This document shows, one piece after another, positions 25,524 to 34,522 of a stretch of 64,000 nucleotides of DNA. Under the pieces are notes generated by a model. The model was not told the origin of the DNA. It made no database searches and saw nothing but the letters and a program-made list of their open reading frames with translations. Numbering within the stretch: the first letter of the stretch is position 1; the number at the start of each line of letters is the position of its first letter. This stretch comes from Pseudoalteromonas denitrificans DSM 6059 (GTDB lineage Bacteria; Pseudomonadota; Gammaproteobacteria; Enterobacterales; Alteromonadaceae), in contig NZ_FOLO01000005.1 in NCBI RefSeq assembly GCF_900112265.1, positions 1 through 64,000 on the forward strand. The letters run 5' to 3'. The position numbers were made by a program, and so were the translations under genes.

Positions 25524-26648
25524 TTAAGATTGACTTAATGCATCTTCCAATGCAGTTAAACATAAGGCCACATTTTCATTTCGAGCTGCATACCCCATTA
25601 AACCTATGCGCCAGGCCTTCCCCGAAAAATCACCTAAACCCGCACCAATTTCAAGGTTATAATGATTTAACAAGTAATTTCTTACTTTAGCATCATCGGC
25701 TGTATCAGGAATATATATAGCATTAAGCTGAGGTAATCTTTCATCTTCTGGCACAATAAAATTAATGCCTAACTTGGTCAAACCTTTAGCAAGCTGGTCA
25801 TGCTGAAGCTTATGACGTGCCCAAGCATTTTCAAGCCCTTCGTTATGCAAATGCAATAATGCTTCATGTAAAGCGTATAAAGAGTTGACTGGGGCGGTAT
25901 GATGGTAACTACGCTTGCCAGCTCCTGACCAATAGCTCATAATCAAAGATTGATCTAAAAACCAACTTTGCACAGGTGTTTTTCGGTTTTTGATAATCTC
26001 AACCGCTTTATCACTGAATGAGATAGGCGATAAACCAGGTACACACGATAAACATTTTTGTGAGCCAGAATAAATGGCATCTATACCCCAATCATCTACT
26101 TTTAATTCCACTCCACCTAAAGACGTTACGGCATCAACGATTGAAATACACTTATGTTCTTGCGCCATTTTACATAGTGCTTGGGCATCAGATAATGCAC
26201 CCGTTGAAGTTTCAGCATGGACAAAAGCAAGAAATTTAGCGTCAGGATTAGCAATTAATGCCTGCTCAACTTTATCTATTTCAACAGCACGACCCCATGG
26301 AGAGTCAACAATAATCGCTTGTGCGCCTATACGGGTAACATTTTGGATCATACGGTCACCAAAAACACCATTACGACATACTATTACTTTATCACCCGCT
26401 TCAACTAAGTTAACAAAACATGCTTCCATTCCAGCAGAACCAGGCGCTGACAATGCAATCGTAAATTCATTTTTTGTTTGAAATGCATACTGAAGTAAAG
26501 ATTTAACTTCATCCATCATGCCAACAAACAGAGGATCTAGATGACCAATCACAGGTCTGGATAAGGCAGATAAAACTTCAGAGCTAATATCCGAAGGACC
26601 AGGCCCCATTAAAGTTCTACGAGGTGGAGTGAATGATGTATATGTCAT
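25524..26648 (-). CDS. Class V aminotransferase, alanine/serine-glyoxylate aminotransferase family
   Basis: 374 residues, fold type I PLP enzyme. Signatures include LMGPGPSDISSEVL near the start, SAPGSAGMEACFVNL (phosphate-binding loop) and HAETSTGALSDAQ. The aspartate in IVDAVTSLGGVELKVDDWGID binds PLP, and the Schiff-base Lys198 lies in YSGSQKCLSCVPGLSPI. It is closest in pattern to alanine-glyoxylate/serine-pyruvate aminotransferases; a PucG-like ureidoglycine role is possible but no purine genes are nearby. Cytoplasmic, single gene. Confidence 0.88.
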   Translation of the reverse strand: MTYTSFTPPRRTLMGPGPSDISSEVLSALSRPVIGHLDPLFVGMMDEVKSLLQYAFQTKNEFTIALSAPGSAGMEACFVNLVEAGDKVIVCRNGVFGDRMIQNVTRIGAQAIIVDSPWGRAVEIDKVEQALIANPDAKFLAFVHAETSTGALSDAQALCKMAQEHKCISIVDAVTSLGGVELKVDDWGIDAIYSGSQKCLSCVPGLSPISFSDKAVEIIKNRKTPVQSWFLDQSLIMSYWSGAGKRSYHHTAPVNSLYALHEALLHLHNEGLENAWARHKLQHDQLAKGLTKLGINFIVPEDERLPQLNAIYIPDTADDAKVRNYLLNHYNLEIGAGLGDFSGKAWRIGLMGYAARNENVALCLTALEDALSQS

Positions 26649-27065
26649 AATAGGGGAGCCTGTTATTTATATTTAGTTATAATTTAAAACAAGTTGAGAG
26701 TTCAGTAAAACATCAAGTTGACACTTATGTCAATTTAGTGTTTTTATTATTTTGCTCTTAACATAAATGTAAATTACCTGAATTTTATATTAATAAAAAC
26801 ACAAAAACATATCACAGACTTAATACTCAATATCACCAAAATAAATAACTTTCTTCAAACAATATAGAAATAAATAAAATAGCAGTTTAAATACACTTAA
26901 AAACTTTAGTTCATCTCGCAGTATGCTTCATTTTCATGCCGATTTTTTGTAAATATAGTTTCATAGTAAAAATGAATGAAATTAAAAAATTCACTACTAA
27001 TCAAAGAGTTTTTAGACTACTTTTAGTATCTGTTAGCTAAGTTTTGCAAATGATAAGGATATTCA
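26649..27065. other. Divergent intergenic region, 417 bases
   Basis: Very AT-rich upstream region for the aminotransferase (minus) and HD-GYP (plus) genes. No small gene, riboswitch-like fold or tandem repeat was recognised. Confidence 0.5.
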
Positions 27066-30000
27066 GTGTTTAAGAATAGTATACGTCGTTTTCGGATTTC
27101 CATTCATCTGACACTTGTCAGCATTTTTTTCATTGCAACAAGCTTAACAGCTGTAATTGCGATTGGCCTTCATTATTACTTCAGCATGTCTTTTGCCACT
27201 GAAACCGCGCTTAACAGTTTTCAAATAACAGCCAAATATACCAGAGATTATTTATCCAATATTGATGAACAGGCCACTAAAGTAACAAAGGTATTAGCGC
27301 AAAACACTTCTTTGTTAAATTCTAATGCTCTTACCTCGGCAAACTATCATCTTTTTGCACAAGTTATGGAAAACAATCCTATTTTTTACTCTTTATACAT
27401 AGGTCAAGGTAACGGAAAATTTAATCAATTAATAAATTTGGATGCTTCCCCCTTAATACGAAAACAATTCTCTGCATCACCTACAGATAGGTGGCTAAAC
27501 GTAAAGTCAAACGCAAGAACAGCACAACAATCGATAGAATATTTAGATAAAAATTTTAACATGAGACATATTCGTGAAACGCAAAGTGATTTTGATCCAA
27601 CAAAAAGGCTTTGGTATCAAAAGTCGCGTATCGGAAAAATATATAAATCGGATCCTTATCAATTTAATTCATTACAAGCACCAGGTCTCACATTCTCAAC
27701 TCGCTTGGCTGATAGTGGAAATGTTTTAGGAATAGATATCGCACTTTCTAGTTTATCTTCACATTTGCAAGAACATCAACTACCACAGGGCAGTGAAATT
27801 TACCTTTATCAAGAAAGTGGAGAATTAATCGCAACAAGTAATACCAAACATTCTCAACTAAAAGTACCAGATGCCTTACCTTTAGCTTTAACTGTGCAGC
27901 AAGAGCTGGCTATTTCAAATATACCTGCTATTACCTTATCGAACTCAAAAGATTGGGTACCGATAGATTTTGCTATAAGTGGTCAGCCAAAAGGTTATGC
28001 CATTGATGTATTTAATTTAGTATCACAAATGACAGGTATAAGATTTGAATATGTAAACGGCTTTTCATGGCCAAAACTTGTATCTATGTTTAAAAATAAA
28101 GAATTAGACGCGCTTCAAGCTGTTTATGATACTCCTGAAAATAGAAAGATAGGCGCTTTAAGTGATACATTTTTAAACCTGCCTTTTGCCGTTGTAACAC
28201 AAGTTGATTCACCAGAAATATCCAGTATTCAATCGCTTAACAATAAAACATTGGCTATTGCCGAAGGTTGGTCAATTACTCAAATTTTAAAAGGTAATTT
28301 TCCATTAATTAATATTATTGAATTTAAAACCCCTAAGGAAGCCATTCTAGCGGTTAAAACAGGTGAAGCGGACGCAGCACTTGATAGTAAAATAATTCTA
28401 GAAAATATGATTTCTCAATATTTTATTGAAGACCTGACATTGCAGCCAACCATTAGCTTTTCCCCTATAGAGATCCCTGAAAATTTACACTTATTATTAC
28501 ATCACGAGCACGCTGATTTGCTCCCTACAATCAACATGGCTTTGCGTAAAATAACACAAAAACAAAAAAACATTTTACAAAAAAAATGGCTTGAGACTCA
28601 ATTTAACAGCGCCCTTAATCAATCCATAAATGTACCGTATAAACCACTGATTTCTTATGCAAAAAAAACTACAACACATAATAAATTAATAAAACAAATG
28701 TTACCTTCTGGTGAGTATTTTATGTTTATTAGCCCAGTAAATATGAGCAACCAAAATAAGAGCTATTTTGCCGTAGTTGCCCCCTATGCAACTATTATTG
28801 CGCCAAGCTTAGCCAAGGTGAAAATATCAATTTTAATTACAGTTCTCTGTCTTTTATGCATGCTACCCATTTCATATCTATTTGCTGGATTAATCGAAAA
28901 TCCGATAAGGCGATTGGTAGAGCAAAATAATTTAATAAAACACCGAAAATTTAATGAAATAGAAACACCATTCACACACATAAAAGAGTTTGATGAATTA
29001 GCCGACTCTTTAACAGATATGGCAAGCTCAATACAAAAACACGAAAATAATCAAAAACAGTTAATGGAGTCTTTTATAGAACTTATTGCACAAGCGATTG
29101 ATGACAAATCCCCTTACACTGCTGGTCACTGTGAACGCGTACCCGAACTTGGTATTATGCTGGTTAATGAAGCAAGTCGCTGTGAAACGGGTTGCTTTTC
29201 TGATTTTGCTCTGAAAACAGAAGATCAACAAAGAGAATTTAGAATTGCAGCCTGGCTACATGATTGCGGCAAAATCACCACACCTGATCATATTGTTGAC
29301 AAAGGAACTAAGCTAGAGACGATTTATAATCGCATTCATGAAATCAGAATGCGATTTGAAGTTTTATGGCGTGATGCTGAAATAGACTATTACAAAAAAA
29401 TATTATTAGAACCCGATTCAGGTGCTTTTTACAAACAAGAACTCAAACATATTCATAATCAACTTCAAGATGATTTTGCTTTTGTTGCCCAATCAAATAT
29501 TGGCGGAGAGTTTATGGGGAATGATAAAATAGAAAGGTTAACTCAAATATCAAAACAAACCTGGCTTAGATATTTTGATGATGGATTAGGATTATCTCCT
29601 ATTGAATTCGAGAAGCATTCAAATAATTGTAAAATTAAGCTTCCAGTCACCGAAAAGTTATTGATGGATAAAAAAAGTCACATCGAAAAACGCACTCGAA
29701 ATAAAAGTTACGATCCAAGTTTCGGTATTAAAATGACAATACCTGAAAAACTTTATAATCGAGGTGAGTTATATAATCTATCAATTTCAAGAGGTACTTT
29801 AACAGCAGAAGACAGGTATAAAATAAATGAACACGTGATCAGTACAATTAAGATGTTAGATAATTTACCATTTCCGCCTGAGCTAAAAAATGTGCCTCGT
29901 TATGCCTCTACACATCACGAAACCTTAATAGGCACAGGTTATCCAAGAAAACTCTCAGCAAAAGATTTATCTATCCCAGAAAAGATTTTAGTTCTGGCTG

Positions 30001-30233
30001 ATATTTTTGAAGCACTCACAGCTGCAGATCGGCCCTATAAAAAAGCAAAACCTTTAAGTGTAGCAATTGATATTATATATAAAATGGTTTTAGATAAGCA
30101 CATAGATAGAGATATTTTTGTCTTATTTTTAACATCGGGAGTTTATCTCAGTTATGCACAAAAATACTTACCGCCAAGCCAACTAGATACAGTGGATATC
30201 AATAAATATCTTAATATAGAAAATGTGGCTTAA
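27066..30233 (+). CDS. Membrane HD-GYP c-di-GMP phosphodiesterase with Cache and nested solute-binding sensor domain
   Basis: 1055 residues from GTG, with the ribosome site AAGGATATT. A membrane helix at about 13-38 leads to a double-Cache-like periplasmic region (ERxTE..DPTKRLWYQ, GIDIALSSL, GSEIYLYQESGELIATS). From about 285 to 515 a complete SBP_bac_3 domain appears (FAISGQPKGYAIDVFNLVSQ, KELDALQAVYDTPENRK, SLNNKTLAIAEGWS, KTGEADAALDSKIILENM). The tail of a Cache domain resumes (MLPSGEYFMFISPVN, KSYFAVVAPYATI) before the second helix (about 585-608) and HAMP. The HD-GYP domain has HDCGK at about 732 and HHETLIGTGYP at about 950, with an unusually long insertion between the two, common in this subgroup. 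It likely degrades c-di-GMP in response to a periplasmic small molecule. Confidence 0.88.
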   Translation: MFKNSIRRFRISIHLTLVSIFFIATSLTAVIAIGLHYYFSMSFATETALNSFQITAKYTRDYLSNIDEQATKVTKVLAQNTSLLNSNALTSANYHLFAQVMENNPIFYSLYIGQGNGKFNQLINLDASPLIRKQFSASPTDRWLNVKSNARTAQQSIEYLDKNFNMRHIRETQSDFDPTKRLWYQKSRIGKIYKSDPYQFNSLQAPGLTFSTRLADSGNVLGIDIALSSLSSHLQEHQLPQGSEIYLYQESGELIATSNTKHSQLKVPDALPLALTVQQELAISNIPAITLSNSKDWVPIDFAISGQPKGYAIDVFNLVSQMTGIRFEYVNGFSWPKLVSMFKNKELDALQAVYDTPENRKIGALSDTFLNLPFAVVTQVDSPEISSIQSLNNKTLAIAEGWSITQILKGNFPLINIIEFKTPKEAILAVKTGEADAALDSKIILENMISQYFIEDLTLQPTISFSPIEIPENLHLLLHHEHADLLPTINMALRKITQKQKNILQKKWLETQFNSALNQSINVPYKPLISYAKKTTTHNKLIKQMLPSGEYFMFISPVNMSNQNKSYFAVVAPYATIIAPSLAKVKISILITVLCLLCMLPISYLFAGLIENPIRRLVEQNNLIKHRKFNEIETPFTHIKEFDELADSLTDMASSIQKHENNQKQLMESFIELIAQAIDDKSPYTAGHCERVPELGIMLVNEASRCETGCFSDFALKTEDQQREFRIAAWLHDCGKITTPDHIVDKGTKLETIYNRIHEIRMRFEVLWRDAEIDYYKKILLEPDSGAFYKQELKHIHNQLQDDFAFVAQSNIGGEFMGNDKIERLTQISKQTWLRYFDDGLGLSPIEFEKHSNNCKIKLPVTEKLLMDKKSHIEKRTRNKSYDPSFGIKMTIPEKLYNRGELYNLSISRGTLTAEDRYKINEHVISTIKMLDNLPFPPELKNVPRYASTHHETLIGTGYPRKLSAKDLSIPEKILVLADIFEALTAADRPYKKAKPLSVAIDIIYKMVLDKHIDRDIFVLFLTSGVYLSYAQKYLPPSQLDTVDINKYLNIENVA

Positions 30234-30527
30234 ATATTTAATTTACAGCGATTATAAAACAAATTAAATATTTCCTTATTTTATCCACATTTCCTCCATT
30301 GTTTTATTTTATTTTAACTATATTCTGTATTAATAAGATAGTTAGGAGTAAGCTTTGCGTAAATGTACCTCTTTCTGTGAACATATTAAACAAAACTAGT
30401 AACTTATTGTTACTTTAAGTTAAAAATTAGTTTGCAACTGATCTAATACAAGATTTGCATTAACATTTTTTTACCTTACATTTTGTTTAGGCAATAAATA
30501 CATAAATAACAATAATACGGAATATGA
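30234..30527. other. Upstream region of the type VI secretion cluster
   Basis: 294 AT-rich bases with no coding frame. It should carry the main T6SS promoter. I saw no clear sigma-54 (GG-N10-GC) box or inverted repeat. Confidence 0.4.
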
Positions 30528-31874
30528 GTGGATTATAAGAATTTATTACACCCTATAGAAGGTGATTCAGCGGTCGGTTGTTATCTCAAAGATGATCGTT
30601 CAGCATATCGTGGTTTACGAAATAACTTTAATGCTGCTCAATCTTCGTTTAGACGTTTAATTGAAACGCCTGACTCCACAACAGATGAAACATTATTTGA
30701 AGAAAACCAAAAAAACTGGCAAGTCGTCAATGAAAGCTGTTGGCAAACATTAACGGAAAAAAGTAAAGACGTTGAAGTTTATTGTTGGTGGGTGATGTCT
30801 TTAGCGTTCCAAAAAGAGTCTATTTCTAAAATTTCATCTGCTTTATCCGTTTTAGTTGAATTTATCGAAACATTTTGGCCTGATATTCAACCATTTTTAC
30901 CAGATAATAAATTAAAATCATCTGAGCCAAATGAACAGGCAGCGCAAAGAGCGGAGTTACAATTAAGACCTCTGATACAGTTATTGGGGGAAAGTGTTAA
31001 TAGCGGCTTGTTGTATATGCCATTACAAATGTTGCCTTTAATTGGTGAGATAGATCATGCTCAATACTTTTCTGCAACAAAATCAGGCAGTTTAGCAAAA
31101 TTAAAAGCGCAAGCTAAAAAAGATTTCACAACATATAAAAGTGAAATATCAATTACAATTCATGCACTTGATGATGCATTGTCTTCTATTAACAAACTTG
31201 ATATTTGGCTTAAAAACACAGCTTCACAGCTTGCTATACCGGTTATCAGCGCACAATTTATAAAAGAAAATCTAAATGATTGTCTACAAGCAATAAAATA
31301 CCTTGTACTTGATAGCTATGCGACTTGGCCGTTAGATGTTATAACCCCAAGTACTATAATTGAAGAAACAGCAGCGCCAGAACAAGTTCAACCTATAGAG
31401 CAAAGTAATAGCCAACAAGGTAGAACAGTTTCAATACAAGCTGAAATGATCAAAAATAATGAACCTCTAACACAAGTTTCAGGTCAACTAACAAATAGAG
31501 ATCATGCTTTTCAAGAACTCAGAAAAATAGCAGATTATTTTTCAAAAACAGAACCTCATAGCCCAGTGTCTTTTATATTAGAAAAAGCAATTCGCTGGGG
31601 CTATATGTCTTTACCTGATTTGATGCAGGAGTTGGTTTCTGGTAATGATAAAGTTTTAGAACAAATAAGTTTAGTTACAGGCATAAACAACGAAAAAGCA
31701 GATATCAGTGCTTATAAAGCGCCTGAACCTGTTATTCAACCCTCAGCACCCGTTACCGAAAAAAAAACTGAAACGGTTGCTGAAGTAAAACCTGTACAAA
31801 AAAAAGATTCAAATGAAATACCCAATATCGAAAACACAAAAAACACATCTACAGAGTCCGATTTTAATTGGTAA
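30528..31874 (+). CDS. tssA: Type VI secretion protein TssA (ImpA-related)
   Basis: 448 residues from GTG. The ImpA N-terminal domain spans about 1-130 (LLHPIEGDSAVGCYLKDD, VYCWWVMSLAFQKES, VLVEFIETFWPDIQPF). A conserved C-terminal block at about 340-375 (DYFSKTEPHSPVSFILEKAIRWGYM) is typical of TssA. The last 60 residues are a low-complexity Pro/Glu/Lys linker. TssA caps the growing sheath or baseplate. It is first gene of the cluster. The start has a weak ribosome site. Confidence 0.9.
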   Translation: MDYKNLLHPIEGDSAVGCYLKDDRSAYRGLRNNFNAAQSSFRRLIETPDSTTDETLFEENQKNWQVVNESCWQTLTEKSKDVEVYCWWVMSLAFQKESISKISSALSVLVEFIETFWPDIQPFLPDNKLKSSEPNEQAAQRAELQLRPLIQLLGESVNSGLLYMPLQMLPLIGEIDHAQYFSATKSGSLAKLKAQAKKDFTTYKSEISITIHALDDALSSINKLDIWLKNTASQLAIPVISAQFIKENLNDCLQAIKYLVLDSYATWPLDVITPSTIIEETAAPEQVQPIEQSNSQQGRTVSIQAEMIKNNEPLTQVSGQLTNRDHAFQELRKIADYFSKTEPHSPVSFILEKAIRWGYMSLPDLMQELVSGNDKVLEQISLVTGINNEKADISAYKAPEPVIQPSAPVTEKKTETVAEVKPVQKKDSNEIPNIENTKNTSTESDFNW

Positions 31875-31916
31875 ACGGATAGTAGATTTATAACTTTTTA
31901 AAAGTGGAGAAATATC

Positions 31917-32447
31917 ATGGCTTCTATTTACATGAGAATTGACGGAAACGATACAATTAAAGGTTCTGCAACCGTCACTGACATAGGTGGTAAAAAAGGT
32001 TTTTTTGCTATCGACTCTATGTCTTGGAGTGCAATGCGTAACGTATCTGTTGATATCGGTAATTCAGATAACAACGATGGTGGTATGGTTGCATTAGGTG
32101 AAATTCAATGTTCTAAGCAATTAGATGGTGCAAGCCCGTTTATTACCACTTTCTTATTTGCACCAGGTGAAACAGGTAAAAAAATTGAAATCGTTTTCAC
32201 TAAACCAAACCGTGCAGGTAAAGGTCTAATTCCTTACCTTATCGTAACACTAGAAAACGCACGTATTTCTAGCTACAGTTTATCAGGTAGCGACGGTAGT
32301 CAACCTTCTGAAAACTACGCTATGACTTATGCCACAATTGCTCAAACTTACTATGTTGAAGCTGAAGGCGGTAAAGTTGAAAAAGCGGCTGAAGTGACAT
32401 TTGATACAACGACAGCAGAAATTACTTCTCAAGCAGACCTGAAGTAA
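31917..32447 (+). CDS. hcp: Type VI secretion tube protein Hcp
   Basis: 176 residues, beginning ASIYMRIDGNDTIKGSATV and continuing DSMSWSAMRNVS, IQCSKQLDGASPF, KIEIVFTK and YLIVTLENARISSYSLSG, the usual Hcp strands. Codon choice looks stronger than in the neighbours, fitting an abundant protein, and the ribosome site is good (GTGGAGAA). Hcp hexamers stack as the inner tube and are secreted with effectors. It lies 42 bases after tssA. Confidence 0.93.
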   Translation: MASIYMRIDGNDTIKGSATVTDIGGKKGFFAIDSMSWSAMRNVSVDIGNSDNNDGGMVALGEIQCSKQLDGASPFITTFLFAPGETGKKIEIVFTKPNRAGKGLIPYLIVTLENARISSYSLSGSDGSQPSENYAMTYATIAQTYYVEAEGGKVEKAAEVTFDTTTAEITSQADLK

Positions 32448-32476
32448 TATCATAAAAAGAATTTAGGAATACTAAA

Positions 32477-32980
32477 ATGGCATTAAATTCTCAACATAAA
32501 CGCGTTAGTAAAAACCGCGTAAGCATCACCTATGATGTTGAAACGAATGGTGCATTAGAAACTAAAGAGTTACCTTTTGTTGTTGGTGTATTAGGTGACT
32601 TTTCAGCTGATAATGATAATAAACCAGATGTTGCTGATCGTGAATTTTTTCAAATCGATAAAGATAATTTCGATACGGTAATGAAACGTGTAGGCCCAGA
32701 ACTTAAAATGAAAGTTGATAACGTTCTGGTTGATGATAATAGTCAAATTGAAGCGAATTTAACTTTTGACTCAATGAAAGACTTCACACCAGAAGCGATT
32801 GTTGAAAAAGTTGATGTTTTAAAGCAATTAGTTGATACACGTAACCAACTAAAAGTACTTTTGAGTAAAGCTGACCGTTCACGCGATCTTGAGAAGTTAC
32901 TTAAAGAAGTACTTACCAGTGCAGAAACCATTCAAGCGCTTTCTGACGAACTTGGTTTAGGTTCTGAGGGAGATGCATAA
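32477..32980 (+). CDS. tssB: Type VI secretion sheath small subunit TssB (VipA)
   Basis: 167 residues. Family hallmarks are the N-terminal KRVSKNRVSITYDVETNG, LPFVVGVLGDFS, VADREFFQIDKDNFDTVM and the later LNVDNVLVDDNSQIEANLTF-type segment, with a helical C-terminus (VLKQLVDTRNQLKVLLSKAD). It pairs with TssC to build the contractile sheath. Its stop codon overlaps the tssC start (TAATG), which implies translational coupling. Confidence 0.93.
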   Translation: MALNSQHKRVSKNRVSITYDVETNGALETKELPFVVGVLGDFSADNDNKPDVADREFFQIDKDNFDTVMKRVGPELKMKVDNVLVDDNSQIEANLTFDSMKDFTPEAIVEKVDVLKQLVDTRNQLKVLLSKADRSRDLEKLLKEVLTSAETIQALSDELGLGSEGDA

Positions 32981-34458
32981 TGAGCACAGAACAAGAACAG
33001 GGCGCTGCAGCACAAGGTGAAGCTCAAGAAGTTAGTTTTCTTGACCGCGCCATCGCTGCAACGACGCAAACAGCACCGGATGCAACAAAAGAACTAGTTT
33101 CTGTTTTAATGGAGCAAGCAACCGCAGGCACTATTAGTTGGGATAAAAATCTGACTAAAACAATCGAAAATGCAATATCTTCGATTGATGAAAAGCTATC
33201 TAAGCAGTTGTCTGCCGTAATGCAGCAAGACAAATTCAAGAAACTTGAAGGTTCATGGCGTGGTTTGAATAAACTCGTACGTGAAAGTGAAGTGGGTACT
33301 GACTTAAAAATTAAAGTTGCCGACTTTAATCGTGATGATGTATTAGAGCAGTTTGAAGATGCACCGGCGATTGACCGTAGTCCATTATTCAATACTTTAT
33401 ATCAATCTGAATATGGTACTGCCGGTGGTGAACCTTATGGTTTATTACTAGGTGATTACCAGTTTGATGCCAGTGATGAAAGTGTCTCTTTATTACGTTA
33501 TATGGGTGAAACCGCTGCGGCATGTCATGCCCCATTTGTTGCAGCCGCTTCTGCTAATATGTTTGAATTAGACAGCTACGAAGTATTCAATGAAGGCAAA
33601 CCTGTTGCGCCAGCATTTGATTCACCTGCGTATGCATCTTGGAATTCATTCAGAGAAAGTGATGATGCCCGTTATGTTACTTTAACTTTACCTCAAACGA
33701 TTGCACGCCTACCTTATGGTAAAAAAGGTGGCGCAACTAAGTCTTTTGATTATGAAGAGTTAGCCCTTGATGCTGAAGGTAACCCAAGACCAACAGGAAA
33801 TGACCAAATTGTATGGTCAAATGCTGCTTTTGATATGGGTCTTAAAATGACACAAGCTTATACTGCATCAGGCTGGTGTACTTCAATCCGTGGTTTAGAA
33901 AATGGCGGTAAAGTGGAAGCCTTACCAAACCTGACTTTTAAATCAGATGCAGGTGATATTCAGCAGCAATGTCCAACTGAAGTAAACCTTACCGACGAAC
34001 GTGAAAAAGAGCTCAGTGACTTAGGTTTCTTACCTTTAGTTCACTATAAAAACTCTGATTACGCAGTATTCATTGGCGGACAAACAACACAAAAACCTAA
34101 AACTTATGTTGACCCGGATGCAACGGCTAATGCTGCTATTTCAGCACGCTTACCTTTCATCATGGCCAGCAGCCGCATTGCGCATTATTTAAAAATTATG
34201 GGCCGTGATAAGTTAGGTTCTAACCTTGAAGCAACGGATGTAGAACGTGATCTAAATACTTGGATCAGCCAGTTTACAAATCCAGGTGCGATAGGTAACG
34301 AGCAACGCGCTAAAACACCTTTAGCTGAATCATCGATTCAAGTTGTTGAACAACCAGGAAAACCAGGTTCATACTCAGCAATTGCTCACTTAAAACCATG
34401 GTTACAAATGGAGTCTTTAACCACTTCAGTACGTATGGTTGCAAAAATACCAGGATAA
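32980..34458 (+). CDS. tssC: Type VI secretion sheath large subunit TssC (VipB)
   Basis: 492 residues, full length. Recognisable blocks are FKKLEGSWRGLNKLV, GTAGGEPYGLLLGDYQF, FRESDDARYVTLTLPQTIARLPYG, the WSNAAFDMGLKMTQAY region, LGFLPLVHYKNSDYAVFIGGQT and PLAESSIQVVEQPGKPGSY near the end. It forms the outer sheath with TssB, contracts to fire the tube and is recycled by ClpV. A strong terminator follows it. Confidence 0.94.
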   Translation: MSTEQEQGAAAQGEAQEVSFLDRAIAATTQTAPDATKELVSVLMEQATAGTISWDKNLTKTIENAISSIDEKLSKQLSAVMQQDKFKKLEGSWRGLNKLVRESEVGTDLKIKVADFNRDDVLEQFEDAPAIDRSPLFNTLYQSEYGTAGGEPYGLLLGDYQFDASDESVSLLRYMGETAAACHAPFVAAASANMFELDSYEVFNEGKPVAPAFDSPAYASWNSFRESDDARYVTLTLPQTIARLPYGKKGGATKSFDYEELALDAEGNPRPTGNDQIVWSNAAFDMGLKMTQAYTASGWCTSIRGLENGGKVEALPNLTFKSDAGDIQQQCPTEVNLTDEREKELSDLGFLPLVHYKNSDYAVFIGGQTTQKPKTYVDPDATANAAISARLPFIMASSRIAHYLKIMGRDKLGSNLEATDVERDLNTWISQFTNPGAIGNEQRAKTPLAESSIQVVEQPGKPGSYSAIAHLKPWLQMESLTTSVRMVAKIPG

Positions 34459-34467
34459 CTCCTGTTT

Positions 34468-34500
34468 AAGGCACTCATTTTATGAGTGCCTTTATTTATT
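34468..34500 (+). terminator. Strong terminator between tssC and the second tssC-like gene
   Basis: A perfect 11-bp stem with AAGGCACTCAT and ATGAGTGCCTT arms around a TTT loop, followed by TATTTATT. It sits ten bases after the tssC stop. It would reduce transcription of downstream genes relative to hcp-tssB-tssC, a partial terminator inside the operon. Confidence 0.8.
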
Positions 34501-34522
34501 CAAAAAAATAATAATGTGATAA

